Below are positions 49,689 to 64,000 of a stretch of 64,000 nt of DNA, piece by piece. The notes below the pieces were generated by a model. The model was not told the origin of the DNA. It saw only the letters and a list, made by a program, of their open reading frames with translations, and did no database searches. The translations under genes and the position numbers were made by a program. The DNA is from Elysia crispata (Eukaryota > Mollusca > Gastropoda > Plakobranchidae). Position 1 is the stretch's first letter. Every line of letters begins with the position of its first letter. Location of the stretch: positions 82,501 to 146,500 of the forward strand of contig JAWDGP010005780.1 of the NCBI GenBank assembly GCA_033675545.1. The letters run 5' to 3'.

Positions 49689-50570
49689 CATATGACTTAT
49701 ATACTAGTGATCCAGTTCCAGATAATATAGATCTAGCTAGGTTTCTTCCATTTATAAATTATGTGTTATAAATATTAAGTACAAAAAAATATAGTGCTCA
49801 TAATTAATTTGCTTAAGGTGTTGGAGGGATTGTGAAAAAAAATCCCAAAAAAAACAACAGTATTCCTTCTCTTTTTATTCAGGGTCCTGCATTATTCGGC
49901 CGAATGAGATTTTGTTTTTTTACTCCTAGATTTGACTTAAGACATTGATCTCTCTCACTTTGCCTTTTATAATGCAAGCATGAGTTTCAATGCAGAACAA
50001 AAGTCTACAACATGCAGAAACAAAGAGAACCTGTAACGTGTAAGAACTCCTGTCTTAGGATAGATTCTAAGAGGAGAAGGATGGGACAGCTTATAATTTA
50101 TAATTATCTCAACACTTTCTGTTTCAGGGAAAGCAGTGGGAAATTCCCATAAATTTATGCACATTTTTTTTTATGGTCATATTATCCTTATTTGCCTAAT
50201 TTCACCAAGATGTGAATGGGAACCAATTTAAGGTGTGAGTAAAAGTTCGGAGAGTTACCAGTATCATGTCCATCATTGACATATTATCTGGTTTGTCATT
50301 GACATGTAAATCATTACATGGCACAAATTTTGGGTTCTAAGTACAAAAATCTTTTTTTTTTTTTTATTGTTAACGCAAAACAAAATTGAGGCCATCTCCA
50401 TTATATGGAAAAAATATGAACACTCTAAATAGCGACAATTCAGAGAAATAAAAAAAAAGGGGGGAGATATTTTCTGTGTGATGATAAGATGTCCCCACTG
50501 TGGTGATGAAAGTTGTATCATGTATTTTACTGAACGAGACTGATTTACTTTTATTTCAGGATCAAAGAAA

Positions 50571-53500
50571 ATGGCTGAAGCAGGAACTGAAAAAATTCCT
50601 GACACAGAGTCACAGGAAGCAAATGTTTCAGAAATTAAGACAGAAACGTCAGCTTCTCAGCCCACTAAAGATGTTGAAACTGTTGTTGGCAATGGAAATT
50701 CAAAAGAAGTGGAAGACAATGGAGATATTGACAAAAAAGAAAACGTAAAGAAGGAAATAGTTGTTGACGAGAACCTGAAGGCTAAAATTGTCAAGCAAAT
50801 TGAGGTATTGTCAATTTTGAAATTCAATTTGTTTCAGTCTGTTTAAATGCGAAATAATGTTCAAACTTTATAGCTTTGAAATTACAGTGTAGCATAAAAA
50901 GTGTGACAAAGATATAATAACTTTGAATGGTTTTAATTCTTTTTATGTCAGTATAGTATCCTTATTACCTGCCATAGTATAGTCTAAAACACTTACTCGT
51001 CCTACATAAAGCCTGTCCATCCTTGTATTAAGCCCTTAGACAATGAAATATTCCATAGCTCTATGAATGAGTGAAGATTTAACACTGGACACAGTTCAGA
51101 CATAGTAAAAAAACGAGATTGCTTTTGAATTTTATTTATAATCTGTTAGCTTTGCAATTTTTTTTATAAAATTCTCTTTCAATTTTGCGTTTCTTTTTTT
51201 AATCTTTGTTTTTGCATGTTCTTTCCACAGTATTATTTTGGTGATATGAATCTTTCAAAAGATCGCTTCCTCAAAGAGCAAGTACAGCTGGATGATGGCT
51301 GTATCCTTTCACATCAATTGATAAACATAAAATGTAACCCTTTTTCTTCCCTTCGCATTCGTCCTCTGTTTAAGACTTTTTTTTCTTCTCCCATCATTTG
51401 TCAACAACCTTGTACTGGATTTGATTAGGACTTTTTTTTTTTTCAGTGCAAAGGTTTGCCTTCCTTCAAGCCCCGCAAAAAATTTTTTTTCCCAATCTCA
51501 CCCCAACTACCTCTTCTTGACTCCCATTTTTCTGAACTTTACTTGTCAATCACACCAGAGAAACAGTCCACCAGCTTAGACATTTTTCCACATTTTTAAG
51601 AGAAAACTGCAAGGGAAATAAAAAATGTTTGTTATTATTTGTCTTTAACCACCCCAGTTTTATAGTTACAGACATCCAAAAGATGTCAAGACTGCCAGAA
51701 GTATTGAGGTGCTTACATTTTCTGTTTTGCTTGACCATACCAATGTACTTTGCTTTTGTTTGCACCAAGTGGACTTTTAATGAAAAAAGGTCTTAAATTT
51801 AAAATGATTCTATTGAACCTACACATGAATATTATCCATAACTTGGCAACTAACCAGGGGTTCCTTCAGAAAGAATGATGAAGTTCAACAGGCTGAATAG
51901 CATCTGCTCAGATTGGGATGTCATTGCGCAAGCTTTGAGAGAATCATCAGAGCTGATGGAGGTGGGCTAATGTTTGGGGAGCAAACTTTTTCATGTCCCT
52001 TTTGTTCATAACATAATAAAATCATTTAGTCTGCTTACATTCTTTTCCATAAGACTCCAAAATTTTGTAGGTTATCTTTCAGTATGACTGTGAAAAATAA
52101 TATTTTTACTTTTAGATCCTTGTTAAGAAAAACCATTTTAAAAATTGACAGAGGATCAGAACACCTCAACTGAACAGTATATAAAAATTGATCTAGAAGG
52201 AACATGTTGGGATATATCGTAATTGCTCTTTAGTGTATTTTTCATGAATTGATTTTATATTTCCATTTTGCACACCAATCAATGAATCAATAAAGGACCT
52301 CAAAATTTAAAAAAAAAAAGACTCAGAATTTTACATAGTTCAAAGTAAGTTGTGGAAGAAGTTGATTGTCGTAGCAAGGCCTAAGAAGAATTTAGAGGTT
52401 TACTGCAAGTGACCATACATTTTTGTTCTATACCGTTCCTTGATATTACTTACATGACATTTTCGCAGGTCTATGAAGATGGTACAAAAATAAGAAGAAG
52501 CCCGAGCAAACCTTTGCCAGGAGATTCCAAGGAGAGGAGGGACGCAGTCACAGCCCGCACAATCTATGCTGTATGTACTTTTCTGTAAATGTGGATGCAA
52601 GTTTTCTAGAACTTTTTGTGTTCAGGACTGAAATGGATCTGTACAAATTCAGCACTTTTGAAGCATATGATCATCGCATATGATGAAAAGTGTGACGTAA
52701 AAAAATTGTATTTGATGATAAAATATCGCAAAGAGCATTGATTTTTTTACCCAAGTTCAGTGTCAACTTGTTTTAAACATGCTGAACTAAGATCTTTCTC
52801 ATTTGCACCCACATACATTGAACTTTTAAAGTTCAGTAGTTTCTCTGACATTTTTTTTTTTTGTAACTTTACCTAAAAAGTTGTGAAAAATCTCATTTTA
52901 GGTGACACGTGAAAGAGTAATAGGGCCTATTTAATTTTGAAGAAATTACACTGAAGGTTTTAATGTAAAAAACAGATTCTTCATTATTTACAGAATTAAA
53001 ATCTAAAACAGTCTACTTGTAATTTTAATTTTTATAGCTAGGGTGAATGAACTTGTGTTAATCGATGTTGAGTGTTGGTTGAAGCTGTAGTGATTGCATC
53101 TGGCATATCAAGTGGAGTGAGTGTCAGGCAATGTGATGGTTTCACAGTTTTCAAACCACATTCAATATCCTATTGCCTATACAAGTAAGACTCATCAACT
53201 CAATGCATGATCTTTTTTTTCCAGAATCGATTCCCATTAGATGCAAAACTAGATGACTTGATGCTGTTTTTCGAATCTTTTGGCCCGGTCGAGCATATAT
53301 TCATGAAGAGAGATTTTCACAAACACACGTTCAAGGGATCGGTTTTCACCACCTTCAAGAACAAAGAAGATGCTGAGAAATTTCTCAATGATGTAGCAAC
53401 AACATTCATAGACACAAAACTAGAAGTGAAACAGTGGAAGTGAGTATCGTGCTTGGGGAAAATAAAAGGACAATTGCTATTATACTTCACAGTAGTTGCC

Positions 53501-56500
53501 TTATAATATAGGGCACACATGGAAAGGAAACATTGTGAAAGTAACTTTTGTTGTTGTTGTATAGGTCATTGTATTTTTAGCAAGACCTCTTTACATCTTA
53601 TTGCTATGTGGATCCATGTTATCTATACAAATAATACATATTGACTATCAGCACCACAAGAGGCACATGTGTGCCTCTTGGTCAAAATTTTCATAAAACT
53701 TTTGGTCTCTTTCACAGAACTGATTACTTCAAGAGCAAACCCGAAAAGAAAAAGGAAGCTGCCAAGAAACGTTCAGCTGACAAGATGGGAGGGGCAGAAG
53801 AGGACCCAGAGTGAGTTATTTTTAGAAAAATACTAATTTTTTTCTCTCCCAATTTTAGCCTTCAAACCATGATATGTTCCTCTTTCAATTACTCATGTGT
53901 CCAACTCTTTTCAATCAAACATTTTTTTGTCTTGGGTTCTGATAAGTTACACAATTTTGGCAGAAAAAAAAATCTCTCGCAATTACACATGTAGGAAAAT
54001 AAGAATGAGGTTTTCAGTAAGATATGTAGGTAGGCCCACGGTCTCAGCCAGGAGTGAATTTTATTTGCTATTTGTAAAAAAGAATCTCCTACCAAATATA
54101 AACAAAATTTTGAGAATAAATTCATGTTACTGCTGAAATTTGACTAAGAAGAAAAAGCATCTTTGCAATCGTTACTAAAACGCATTAAGTTTCTCTGCTG
54201 AGATGGAGGCTCGACAATGGGAAAATAATAGCATTGAGCAATGAATTACGTTTAACCTACAATGATCTCCTTTTTCTTTCTCTCTTCCTGCAGCCAAAAA
54301 GATGTGAAAGAGAGCAAAGAGAAGAAAGATGATAATGATAAAAAGGGGAAGGCTGAAGAAATTGATGCCGATGATGAGGAGGTAAGGTTTCTTCTGGCTC
54401 CTTTTATTTATTTTGATTTTTCAACTGTACGTTGTTCATTTCATAATGCATGATCTGACAAAAGAGACCAAAATAAAGTCAAACAATAAGTAAACAAACT
54501 GCTGGAGTGTGTGACTCTGTAGTGGGAGGAGAACCTTGTATGGTTCCGGTTTTCGATCTCAGCCCATGACTTTTGTCTGTCTCTTGTTTCTTTATCCTCA
54601 TTAGGTCTAATCAGTCGGTATTTATTTTACCAGGGATTTATGTTTGCTTCTGATACTCTTATTTGCAACTAGTCTTGAGGCTCAATGTATTCTTGATCAT
54701 CTTATCATTAGTGTTTCATTAGATAATTATTTTGTTGACACTAATTTATGGTGAATGTTGGATAAATTACTTAAAAATCATCAAACTATGAAATGGAATT
54801 TAATTTAGATCAAGTGCGACTTTTCCACTACAGAAAAAGAGCTTGAAATTTTTTACTCTCAGAAATCTTATATGTAGTTTGTATGAAAATATTGATCATA
54901 TTCATATTCATTGTTTATTATTGAAAATGTAAATTAATGAATCGTTTTTTTTTTCTCAAAGCAAATATTTCCATATTCTATAACGTTAAGAGAATGAAGG
55001 TTTGAATAGTGTGCAGAAAGTTTTTTTTTGCTGTAATTAAAGAGAGAGACTTTCTGGAATAATATTTATTTTACATCCATATTTATGTGGTTATATCTCT
55101 ACAGAAAGTAAAACAACAAATGACCAGGGGCGCTGTACTTCACATTAGTGGCATGAATCAAGAAACAGACAGGGAGGAAGTCCGTCGTCTTTTCCTCAAA
55201 CACGGAGACGTGTCCTGGGTTGACTTTGACAAAGGTGTTACAGAGGTGAGCACCTCTATTTAGAATCAAGATTTGGTTGCTTATTCTCTAATATATAGTA
55301 TAAATAATTGTTTGTCTTCTTGCCAACTTGAGCTCAGGGCTCTTCAAGCATAAAAGTAAAGTAAAGCGAGTCCTGAACTCGATCCAAGTATAGGGAAACC
55401 AGGACTAGTGTCCTGGTTTTTCTTGGCATATGACATTGTGAGAAATTTACAGTTGCCTTCCTCATTGCCTGTACCTTTGCCAAGTCTAAAGAGACCTAGT
55501 TATGCACTTACTGCTGGGGAGCTGAAAAACTTTTAGGCCTTGACTATGATCCGAACTCGGGGACCTCTGGATTGGTAGTCAAGCGCCCCACTGACATGAT
55601 CATCGCTCACAGGCATACTAAATTAATAAATCTTCACTAGTAACATGTGGTGTGAGTGAAACAATTTAAACTTGCCCTCGCCAGCTGATAATGAGAAGTT
55701 TATTCATGGCTTATTAGTTTATTAGTCTCTGACAATGTTAGGGCTTGAATTATGTCACTCTGATGTTGGTTCTCCTACAAAGGTGACTGATATTGTAGAA
55801 TTTTAATTGTAATTTCAAGCAGGGCTGATCATAGAATGACATTTTGCAAAACAGGCTCATATCTTGAGCAGATCAAGGAGCTCTGAGCTGAGTTGCAGGA
55901 TGTAAATTCTGGGCTTCATGGCTTTGAAGCACAATCATTCGATATTTGACTATAACTGTTGGAGAAATCATGAAATGGATTCTCTTGAGAGAACCAAGAA
56001 ATGATAATTCGTAAACCACAGGGCAATACTAAAGTTAGAGCATCAGCAAGAGCATATAGTAGTATACAAGGTCTCTTGTCAGAATCCAGCTCATATTTTT
56101 CTGAGACAAGGCATGTAATATTTAAAATGACTAAGCAACCTCCAATGACAATTTAAATAGGTAATTTGAACTGCGAGCGAAAGTAATATTTCATTGTCTG
56201 ATTTCAGTAGCTATACACTGGCGAGATCTGCTTCTCTGTATTCAAGTGGAACTGTCTTGTTCACTCTTATATCCCTGTACTGACTGCACTTCTTTACATT
56301 TGAGCCTGCCATGGCATTTTTTCTCTAGTGGAGGCCTCAATTTCATAAAGAAATAAATGACAGGCCCCATATTTTAACCGCGAAAGAGCAAGACCATGCT
56401 AATGTTTAAAATTAGCTGTAGATCATGTTTATGTCAAGGGATAATGTGTGCACTCTCTCGTGTCCTCTCGTTCTGTCCCCTCTAATTTTTTCATATTCTC

Positions 56501-59303
56501 TTACATCTTTTTTTCCCATTTTAGGGTTACATTCGCTTGAAAGAACCAAACAGTGCAGCAAGAACGCTGGAGAGCCTACAGAAGATGGAGGGTGGTGTTG
56601 TTCTCCATGGGGCATGTGTGCACATCAGGGTTGTTGAAGGTATAGGCCAATCCTTTCACAGCTTTTTTTCAGATACCATCATGTTTGCAGAATGGAGTTG
56701 AGAACTGATCTTATATTTGTACATAAAAATCATTAGGTTTCTGCCTCTGTTTTTATAGCTGTACTGTTACTCATTGTGTTCTGTTTAAACATTACATTAG
56801 GGAAAGTGCGTGATTTTGAAAGTTTTGTTTACGTTTTATACAGATTATTGGCTGCCACCACTACACGGCATATTAAAACAACTCATCAGTTTCACTAAAC
56901 AATAAAAAGGGAAGGAGTTGGGGGGTTTTCTGTTTTCTTGTTTTATTAAAACTGAGTTTTACATTTTCATATAATTTTACTGCCTGCTAAAGTCTGCAGT
57001 CTGCAGAGAAAGATTTGATTCATCTTTATTTCTCTCTGGCTATTACTATCCCAACTGCAACCATTTTACATGCTTTACAGTTGATGTTGGCTATTCTACT
57101 AATTTTATTTTAAAACTTTACTCATGGCCTGTAAAGGCTGATGCTACAATTATGACCGCCACCATCACCAACTCTTTTGTATCTTTATGCATTGTCTTAA
57201 AAAAAAAGGTTGACTGAGTTTGCTATTTTGTTAAGTCCTAACATCATTTTTTTTACAGATTATGTGTATCAAATAAATATATGACACGGAGTTCTTCTTG
57301 TTCTTCTTTTTTTTTTTTTTAAACAAAGCCATGACATTGCAAAGTTAATGTTGAAAATTTAAACACAATTTCAAAACATGTATGAAGGAAACAGAATTTT
57401 CGTAGAAGTTATGATGTGGATGTTTTTGTTTTTTTTTTTTTGTTAGGTGATGAAGAGCTCCAGTATTGGCAAAAGATGTACCGTGACATCGCAGAGAGAA
57501 AAATCCTGAAAAAAGAGGGACTACTCAAGCACAGAGCTGGGCAAAACCGCAAGAACCGTGGAGGAGGAAGAATGGTGAGTGATGAGTGTCCAGTGTTCCT
57601 CTCTATCAAAGACCAAATAGAACATCTGATTTTAAATTCTAACTTACATATAAGCTTTCTTTTCTTTTCTTTTTCTTGTTTTAAACAGAGAAAGGGGTAG
57701 CTTGTTTATTTATAAGGGAATGTTCTCAGCACACAAGATAAACGGAATTGTGTTTGTGTGCAATAACATTAAAATATTCCTGCTATCTGACACCGATTTA
57801 TTTTAAATTGCATTTGCTTTCTTTTATTTTTTTAAATAGTAAAACTGTTTAACCACAAATGTTAAAAACAAAATCAGTTTATGGTCCACAAATTGTTTTA
57901 TTCTGTGATAAAGATCCTGATTAAAGCAAATAGTCCCTATATTATCCAGTATTTTTCCTGTAAATAGATAGAATTTTTGTGTCTTTTACGAACAAGCTTA
58001 AGCAATAATCATCCAAAAAATATCAACATCTCAACTTGAACTCTTTTGGATCTTAATTTTATAATATCTTTTAGTTCTTTTAAAGTCAAAGTCTATCATG
58101 CATCATTTGGTTCTTTTTCTTTTTTTTTTTTTAATCTAATTTTTCCTCATTCTGTCTCTAGGGTAAAAGAGGAAGGAGAAATGACAGATATGACAGAGAC
58201 CATGATGGTGAGTTTATTTTGTGGTATTTTATATCAGATAATGTTTAGGTCTCAATTGTAAGTTTTCTGTAAACTTGATTTAAAAAAAAAGCACTAGAAT
58301 AAGTCCCTCAATGGCACAAAAAGTCCACTCTAATATTTTCTAACATAAATTTTATGTAGCATGAATAGCCTAGTGGTTAGAGCTTCAGGCTTAATGTTGG
58401 AAGGTCGGAAGTTGAAATCTTAAGAATAGAGGTATTATTGTATCCTATGGGAAGGGAGTTGACTAATTTAAAAAAAAAAATTTTTTTATGCCTCTTAGTT
58501 AATATAAATAGGCACTGGCTAATACCGGTGGTTAGTGAATAGCTTGCACTAAACTAGCACTCTGTTTGAGTCATGATAAGTATATCATGTATCCATTTAG
58601 TGTGCCTTAAACTATGATAAGCTCATGTTTCTGTGTGACCCCCAGGTGTCATAAGAAAAATTTCTTATCTACTGAAAAGATATCATTAAATTGCTTTGAA
58701 AAAGTTCTTTTTTTAATTTTGACTTATAACCTCACCTTAACAGGACCAAAATGTTGTAGAAACAGCCTGCAAATAGCTGTAACCGTTCAATTTTAACATG
58801 ATAAGATCCAGTTATTCAAATTTTTGTAACAAACTTTTTTTAATGGCATGGTTTATGATCAAGTCATTGTTTTTTCCTCAATCTGTCAGCATCATTTAAT
58901 GTTCTGATATCATAGGCATTGGTGCCTCGTATTCCAGCTCAAACGATTTAAACTGCCTAAATTTGGGCAGCATCATCATGTCTAACACTTTTTACAGACT
59001 CAATAATTAGTCCACCATTTGAAATTGTTGCAGAAACAGAATATGGGTGGAAGGAATACAACGATGTGGAAAAATCTTTTTCAGTTTTTATACCTAAGAA
59101 ATATGAGGCTTGAAATATTTTTATAACTAAAGCATTTCAAATTTTTAATTGGTTTATGATATGCCAACATTAAATATAGATATTCAAATGGCAATGGCAA
59201 CAAATACCACATCCCATATGCCTTAGGTATATTTAAATTATTTTCTCTTCCTTTTTCTCCTCCAGCTCCACCGCCCAAAGTTGCCAGGGCAGACGATGAT
59301 TAG
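50571..59303 (+). CDS. SSB: Lupus La protein homologue (12 coding exons)
   Basis: Exons: 50571-50804, 51231-51300, 51858-51961, 52469-52570, 53225-53439, 53718-53810, 54294-54381, 55105-55245, 56525-56639, 57447-57574, 58162-58207, 59266-59303. All introns are GT-AG and all phases agree; 1374 nt give 457 residues (human La has 408). Residues 1-65 are an acidic, Lys/Glu-rich leader. The La motif (about 67-160) has QIEYYFGDMNLSKDRFL and DDGWVPSERMMKFNRLN, including the Gln, two Tyr, Asp and Phe residues that hold the 3' UUU-OH end. RRM1 follows (about 168-240; AKLDDLMLFFESFGPVEHIF, then FKGSVFTTF), then a charged linker, the C-terminal xRRM-type RRM2 (about 305-410; GAVLHISGM, GYIRLKEP) and a basic tail (GQNRKNRGGGRMGKRGRRND), a likely nuclear signal. 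La binds and protects the 3' ends of RNA polymerase III transcripts in the nucleus. The start is the first ATG after a TTTATTTCAG acceptor. Confidence 0.96.
55340..55610 (-). mobile_element. tRNA-derived SINE-like repeat, minus strand, in a La intron
   Basis: Read on the minus strand, CAGTGGGGCGCTTGACTACC then GGTCCCCGAGTTCGGATC (about 55548-55605) resembles the D arm to T arm of a tRNA, with a B box. The body runs to about 55340 and contains a perfect 10-bp hairpin with a 4-nt loop (55396-55419). It lies in the intron between La exons 8 and 9. Confidence 0.45.
58366..58470 (+). mobile_element. tRNA-derived SINE-like repeat in the last La intron
   Basis: TAGCCTAGTGGTTAGAG at 58366-58382 is a good internal promoter A box, and GGAAGTTGAAATC at 58407-58419 is a degenerate B box at tRNA spacing. 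The stems do not fold as a tRNA. The insertion lies inside the intron between La exons 11 and 12. Confidence 0.5.
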
Positions 59304-60160
<857 letters not shown>

Positions 60161-60399
60161 TTGTTTTATCTTGTTTATATCTCCAAATGTACCCTATATT
60201 TTCACTGTTGATTTTATTTTTATTGTATCTGTTAATGGGAGACACCTGAGATTCAATGCTTTACAGTTTCAGGCTTATTGTTGTGTATTGATCGCAGGAT
60301 GAGGCTCTGATGAATATCAGGGAATTCAAAAGGTTTGCAAATAGTTTTGGATTTTTGCTTTCTCTCAAGTCTCATTGAAAAAAATAACTTAGTTTGAGG

Positions 60400-60575
60400 C
60401 AGTGGAGTTCAATAGGATGGGTTTTATATTTTGTACCCACAGCCTTACTTTCTATTCAGCGATAGTACGAACTTATAAGCATCAGTGGAGTTCAATAGGA
60501 TGGGTGTTATATTTTGTACCCACAGCCTTACTTTCTATACAGCGATAGTAAGAACTTATAAGCATCAGTGGAGTT
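60400..60575 (+). repeat. 83-bp direct repeat (2 copies plus a partial third)
   Basis: CAGTGGAGTTCAATAGGATG starts at 60400 and 60483; a partial CAGTGGAGTTTGG follows at 60566. Copies 1 and 2 differ at only a few bases. Confidence 0.9.
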
Positions 60576-60644
60576 TGGTTTTGTGCATTGTTTTCAACCA
60601 CAATGGCACAAATTTATCCAATATGTTTCCTTTGGTGCAATTTT

Positions 60645-60716
60645 TTGAGCTCTATATCACACTGGTAATTGCACTTCCAATTAGAATTGCAAATACCAGT
60701 GTGATTTAGAGCTTAA
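60645..60716 (+). other. Strong stem-loop (72 nt)
   Basis: Arms 60645-60672 and 60689-60716 pair over about 28 positions with two internal mismatches and one G-U, around a 16-nt loop. The arm core is ATCACACTGG paired to CCAGTGTGAT. It lies about 500 bp beyond the La poly(A) signal. The size fits a microRNA precursor or a small foldback element; neither is proven. Confidence 0.6.
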
Positions 60717-60769
60717 CCGGAAATGTTCCGTCTAAGACCCACACTACACACAGAGGGATTACCAGGCTT

Positions 60770-61250
60770 TGCACAAGATATATGTATATGTGCAAGGCAT
60801 TCGGCGCTGTTTTTACAACCACACACACCCTCTATACTGCGGTTTTTCATGCGGTTTCCCACATACGCAGTGGCTCAGCGCTGGACTCGTGAAATCTGAC
60901 CCCTGCCCCTCACGCAACCACTGTGTGTATGGTGGCTTGAAGAGTTTTCAACTCAGTTTTGGTGCAAGTTTGTTCAGGCTCATCCGGCGAACTTTGCTCT
61001 GTCTATCAGAGTGGTGGAAGGTACTGTAGGGTAGGTGATATGAAAATTCTCCCTTTGTGGATTGTCCACATCAAGCATTTAAAGGCTGCTTAAAATCAGC
61101 CTACTATGTTGAAACGTGTTGCAATGTTTTCTACATTGATACTAAAGCTGAAATAGAAACTAGAGCGTGTAATGCATTACAGAAAGTGTAGAGTTCCTCA
61201 CTGTTCTGCTATAAGTAGATGAAGAAATGTTTACTTGTGTTGACTCTACT
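60770..61250. other. No gene seen
   Basis: No conserved frame, splice-supported exon or repeat was found. Confidence 0.4.
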
Positions 61251-61267
61251 TCTGTTTTTACATGGAA

Positions 61268-61445
61268 AGATACAGTACAATGCTGTTGTATGGAAGTGTG
61301 TAGAAAGACACAGTACAATGCTATTGTATGGAAGTGTGTAGAAACACAGTACAATGCAGTTGTATGGAAGTGTATAAAAAGAGAACAATTGTATTGTATG
61401 AAAGTGTATAAAATACTGTACAATGGTGTTTTATGAAAGTGTGTC
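61268..61445 (+). repeat. 36-38-bp tandem repeat (5 copies)
   Basis: ACAGTACAATGCTGTTGTAT + GGAAGTGTGTAGAAAG-like units start near 61272, 61310, 61346, 61382 and 61414, progressively more diverged to the right. Confidence 0.88.
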
Positions 61446-61449
61446 TGAA

Positions 61450-62557
<1,108 letters not shown>

Positions 62558-62609
62558 TTAAATTAATATTTAGGAAGAAGTGAAGTTCATACTTAAATTT
62601 TCACGGGTT

Positions 62610-62994
62610 TCAGATGAGATGAGATGCTATCGCAGACTCCTTGACATCTAATATAAAGACCACATCACAAATGATGAGGTTTGGACAAAGTCATAAATGC
62701 AGTGGGGTCGAATAATACTCTGACTACAGCGAAGGGACGGAAGTTAAAGTGGCATGGGCATGTCACAAGATCCACAGGACTTCCCGAAACAATCCTACAT
62801 ACAAGGAACCGAACAAAGAAAGAGAAATAGAGGAAGACAGAGAATTAGAAAGATGGGAGGGCAACATCACAGAGTGGACAGGACAAATGTTGAGTGACAA
62901 TCTGAGGAGGACGGAGGGCACTGAGAAATGGCGTGAGCTGGTTGTCAGATACAGTGATGGCCCTACGGTCTTCCGACCACGGGATACTGAGTGA
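62610..62994 (+). pseudogene. Fragment of a LINE-type retrotransposon ORF (3' end of the reverse transcriptase ORF)
   Basis: Conceptual translation in two to three frames gives RRLLDI, then KGRKLKWHGHVTRSTGLPET and finally RWEGNITEWTGQ...KWRELVVRYSDGP. These pieces come in the order seen at the C-terminus of endonuclease/reverse transcriptase ORFs of many invertebrate non-LTR elements (RRLLxIxYKDH, KLKWxGHVxR, RWEDNIREWTG, WRxLV). Stop codons and frame changes separate the pieces, so the copy is dead. The rest of the element is not in the window. A (GA)n tract ends about 57 bp upstream. Confidence 0.75.
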
Positions 62995-63539
62995 CGCAGC
63001 GACAGTGTATCAAGGTCTGAAAATTTTAAGAATCAAAATACACTACAGATAAGCATAGAGCCTTGTGCGTGCTCTACACCAGCTTTTAGCACATTATTTT
63101 GCCTAAAAAAGACACATTTGAAAAGTTTTTAACAGAGCCAGCGTGGTCTAAGCCTAAAAAAATAGTCTGAGATCAGCTTATTCTGTAAGGAAAAACTGAG
63201 TTAATAATTTTCGGTGGATTACCTTAGAGAGATGAGACAGCGAATAATCATGGTGGGTAACCAAAATACGCAGGTAAAGCTGGTGGTTTTTTTTTTTACC
63301 ATCAGTACATTACATACTTTTTGTAGTATAACTTTGCAGAAGTGACATTTCCAATATCTTGAAATTAAGGCATTGGTTACAAAACTACTTTAAAGACATT
63401 TGCTATTAGTATTAGGCTGTAATGGATAGAGAACAACGAAGTTTAGTGCTATGTGGGATTGATAACAGATTCTGCTTTTCTAGAGAAATTGGCTATGTGT
63501 AAAATTCTCATCCTCAAAATTATACCAGACCACCATTAT
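62995..63539. other. No gene seen
   Basis: AT-rich sequence without a supportable feature. Confidence 0.4.
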
Positions 63540-63540
63540 T

Positions 63541-63680
<140 letters not shown>

Positions 63681-64000
63681 CCCCAATGTTGTACTTGTTT
63701 TAATGACTCCGGCTTTTCAGATTTTCATATTGTGTCAAACACTATGAAAGTCTATGGTTTTAATATTAACTATATTGTCAACATACTGTTATTACAATCA
63801 TTATTGCTTCTATTGTGACAGTCATCATATGCGCAAATCCATGAATAACACCACTACCACTAGCAGTGGCATTATCAACAACCATTCTATCATAACACAA
63901 TACACAAGTTACCACATGACCAGAGATTATGGTTTCTTTAGTCTATCTTTATTGGAAACTTTTTGACAAATAAATAGAATAATTTATTCGGAAGCAAAAC

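Larger units (their letters stand above)
43576..50559. other. Intergenic region between SCCPDH and La
   Basis: No protein-coding gene could be supported. It contains poly-C followed by poly-A at 43999-44023, a (TTA)n/(TAA)n foldback at 44310-44411, an (AT)n tract near 47785, a (GA)n tract at 48117-48203, a CTAG-rich stretch at 48760-49260 and a 26-bp inverted repeat at 49484/49663. The non-coding 5' exon and promoter of La must lie here, because the first coding exon of La is preceded by a splice acceptor. Confidence 0.5.

Noticed and set aside
49274..49771. Two short frames of 75 and 64 codons as a small gene upstream of La
   Set aside because: Neither resembles a known family, and the inverted repeat spans their ends, so the apparent similarity of sequence reflects the repeat.
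60660..60680. ATTGCAC within the hairpin, identical to the seed of the miR-25/92 family
   Set aside because: The seven bases run from the 5' arm into the loop, whereas the known family is processed from the 3' arm; a seven-base match is expected by chance.

Overview
The window is nuclear DNA from an animal, most likely a mollusc and perhaps a gastropod. That placement is an inference from spliced genes with GT-AG introns, AT-rich introns, abundant (CT)n/(GA)n, (GATA)n and minisatellite DNA, tRNA-derived SINE-like repeats, and recurring AGATCTAGATCT-type motifs. No bacterial or viral gene was seen. Exons were joined by hand from splice sites and reading phase, with no transcript data.

Layout. 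1-11.6 kb is gene-poor repeat DNA: a 54-bp tandem repeat, (CT)n/(CA)n composites, a tRNA-derived SINE head, 40-bp and 31-bp minisatellites, (GATA)n, poly-G runs and a 2.65-kb array of a 49-bp satellite. 11.6-37.2 kb holds one large minus-strand gene, rebuilt as 29 coding exons with every junction in phase (1806 codons plus a probable last exon). Its N-terminal third resembles dynein axonemal assembly factor 8 (DNAAF8, human C16orf71). Its C-terminal half appears to be an array of about five degenerate nucleoside-diphosphate-kinase (NDPK/NME) folds. 39.1-40.4 kb holds an intact, intronless saccharopine dehydrogenase-like oxidoreductase (SCCPDH), divergent from the DNAAF8-like gene. 43.6-50.5 kb is intergenic. 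50.6-59.3 kb holds a complete 12-exon Lupus La (SSB) gene with La motif, RRM1 and C-terminal RRM. 60.1-64 kb is again repeat-rich and includes a strong stem-loop and a broken fragment of a LINE-type retrotransposon ORF.

How the genes relate. The DNAAF8-like gene and SCCPDH are head-to-head, with about 1.9 kb between start codons, so they may share a control region. La lies downstream of SCCPDH on the same strand. The three products act in different processes: axonemal dynein assembly, a lipid-associated oxidoreductase, and RNA polymerase III transcript chaperoning. No common pathway is implied.

The observation most worth following is the DNAAF8-like protein with its long C-terminal series of NDPK-like pseudo-enzyme modules, which the 520-residue human DNAAF8, as I recall it, does not have.
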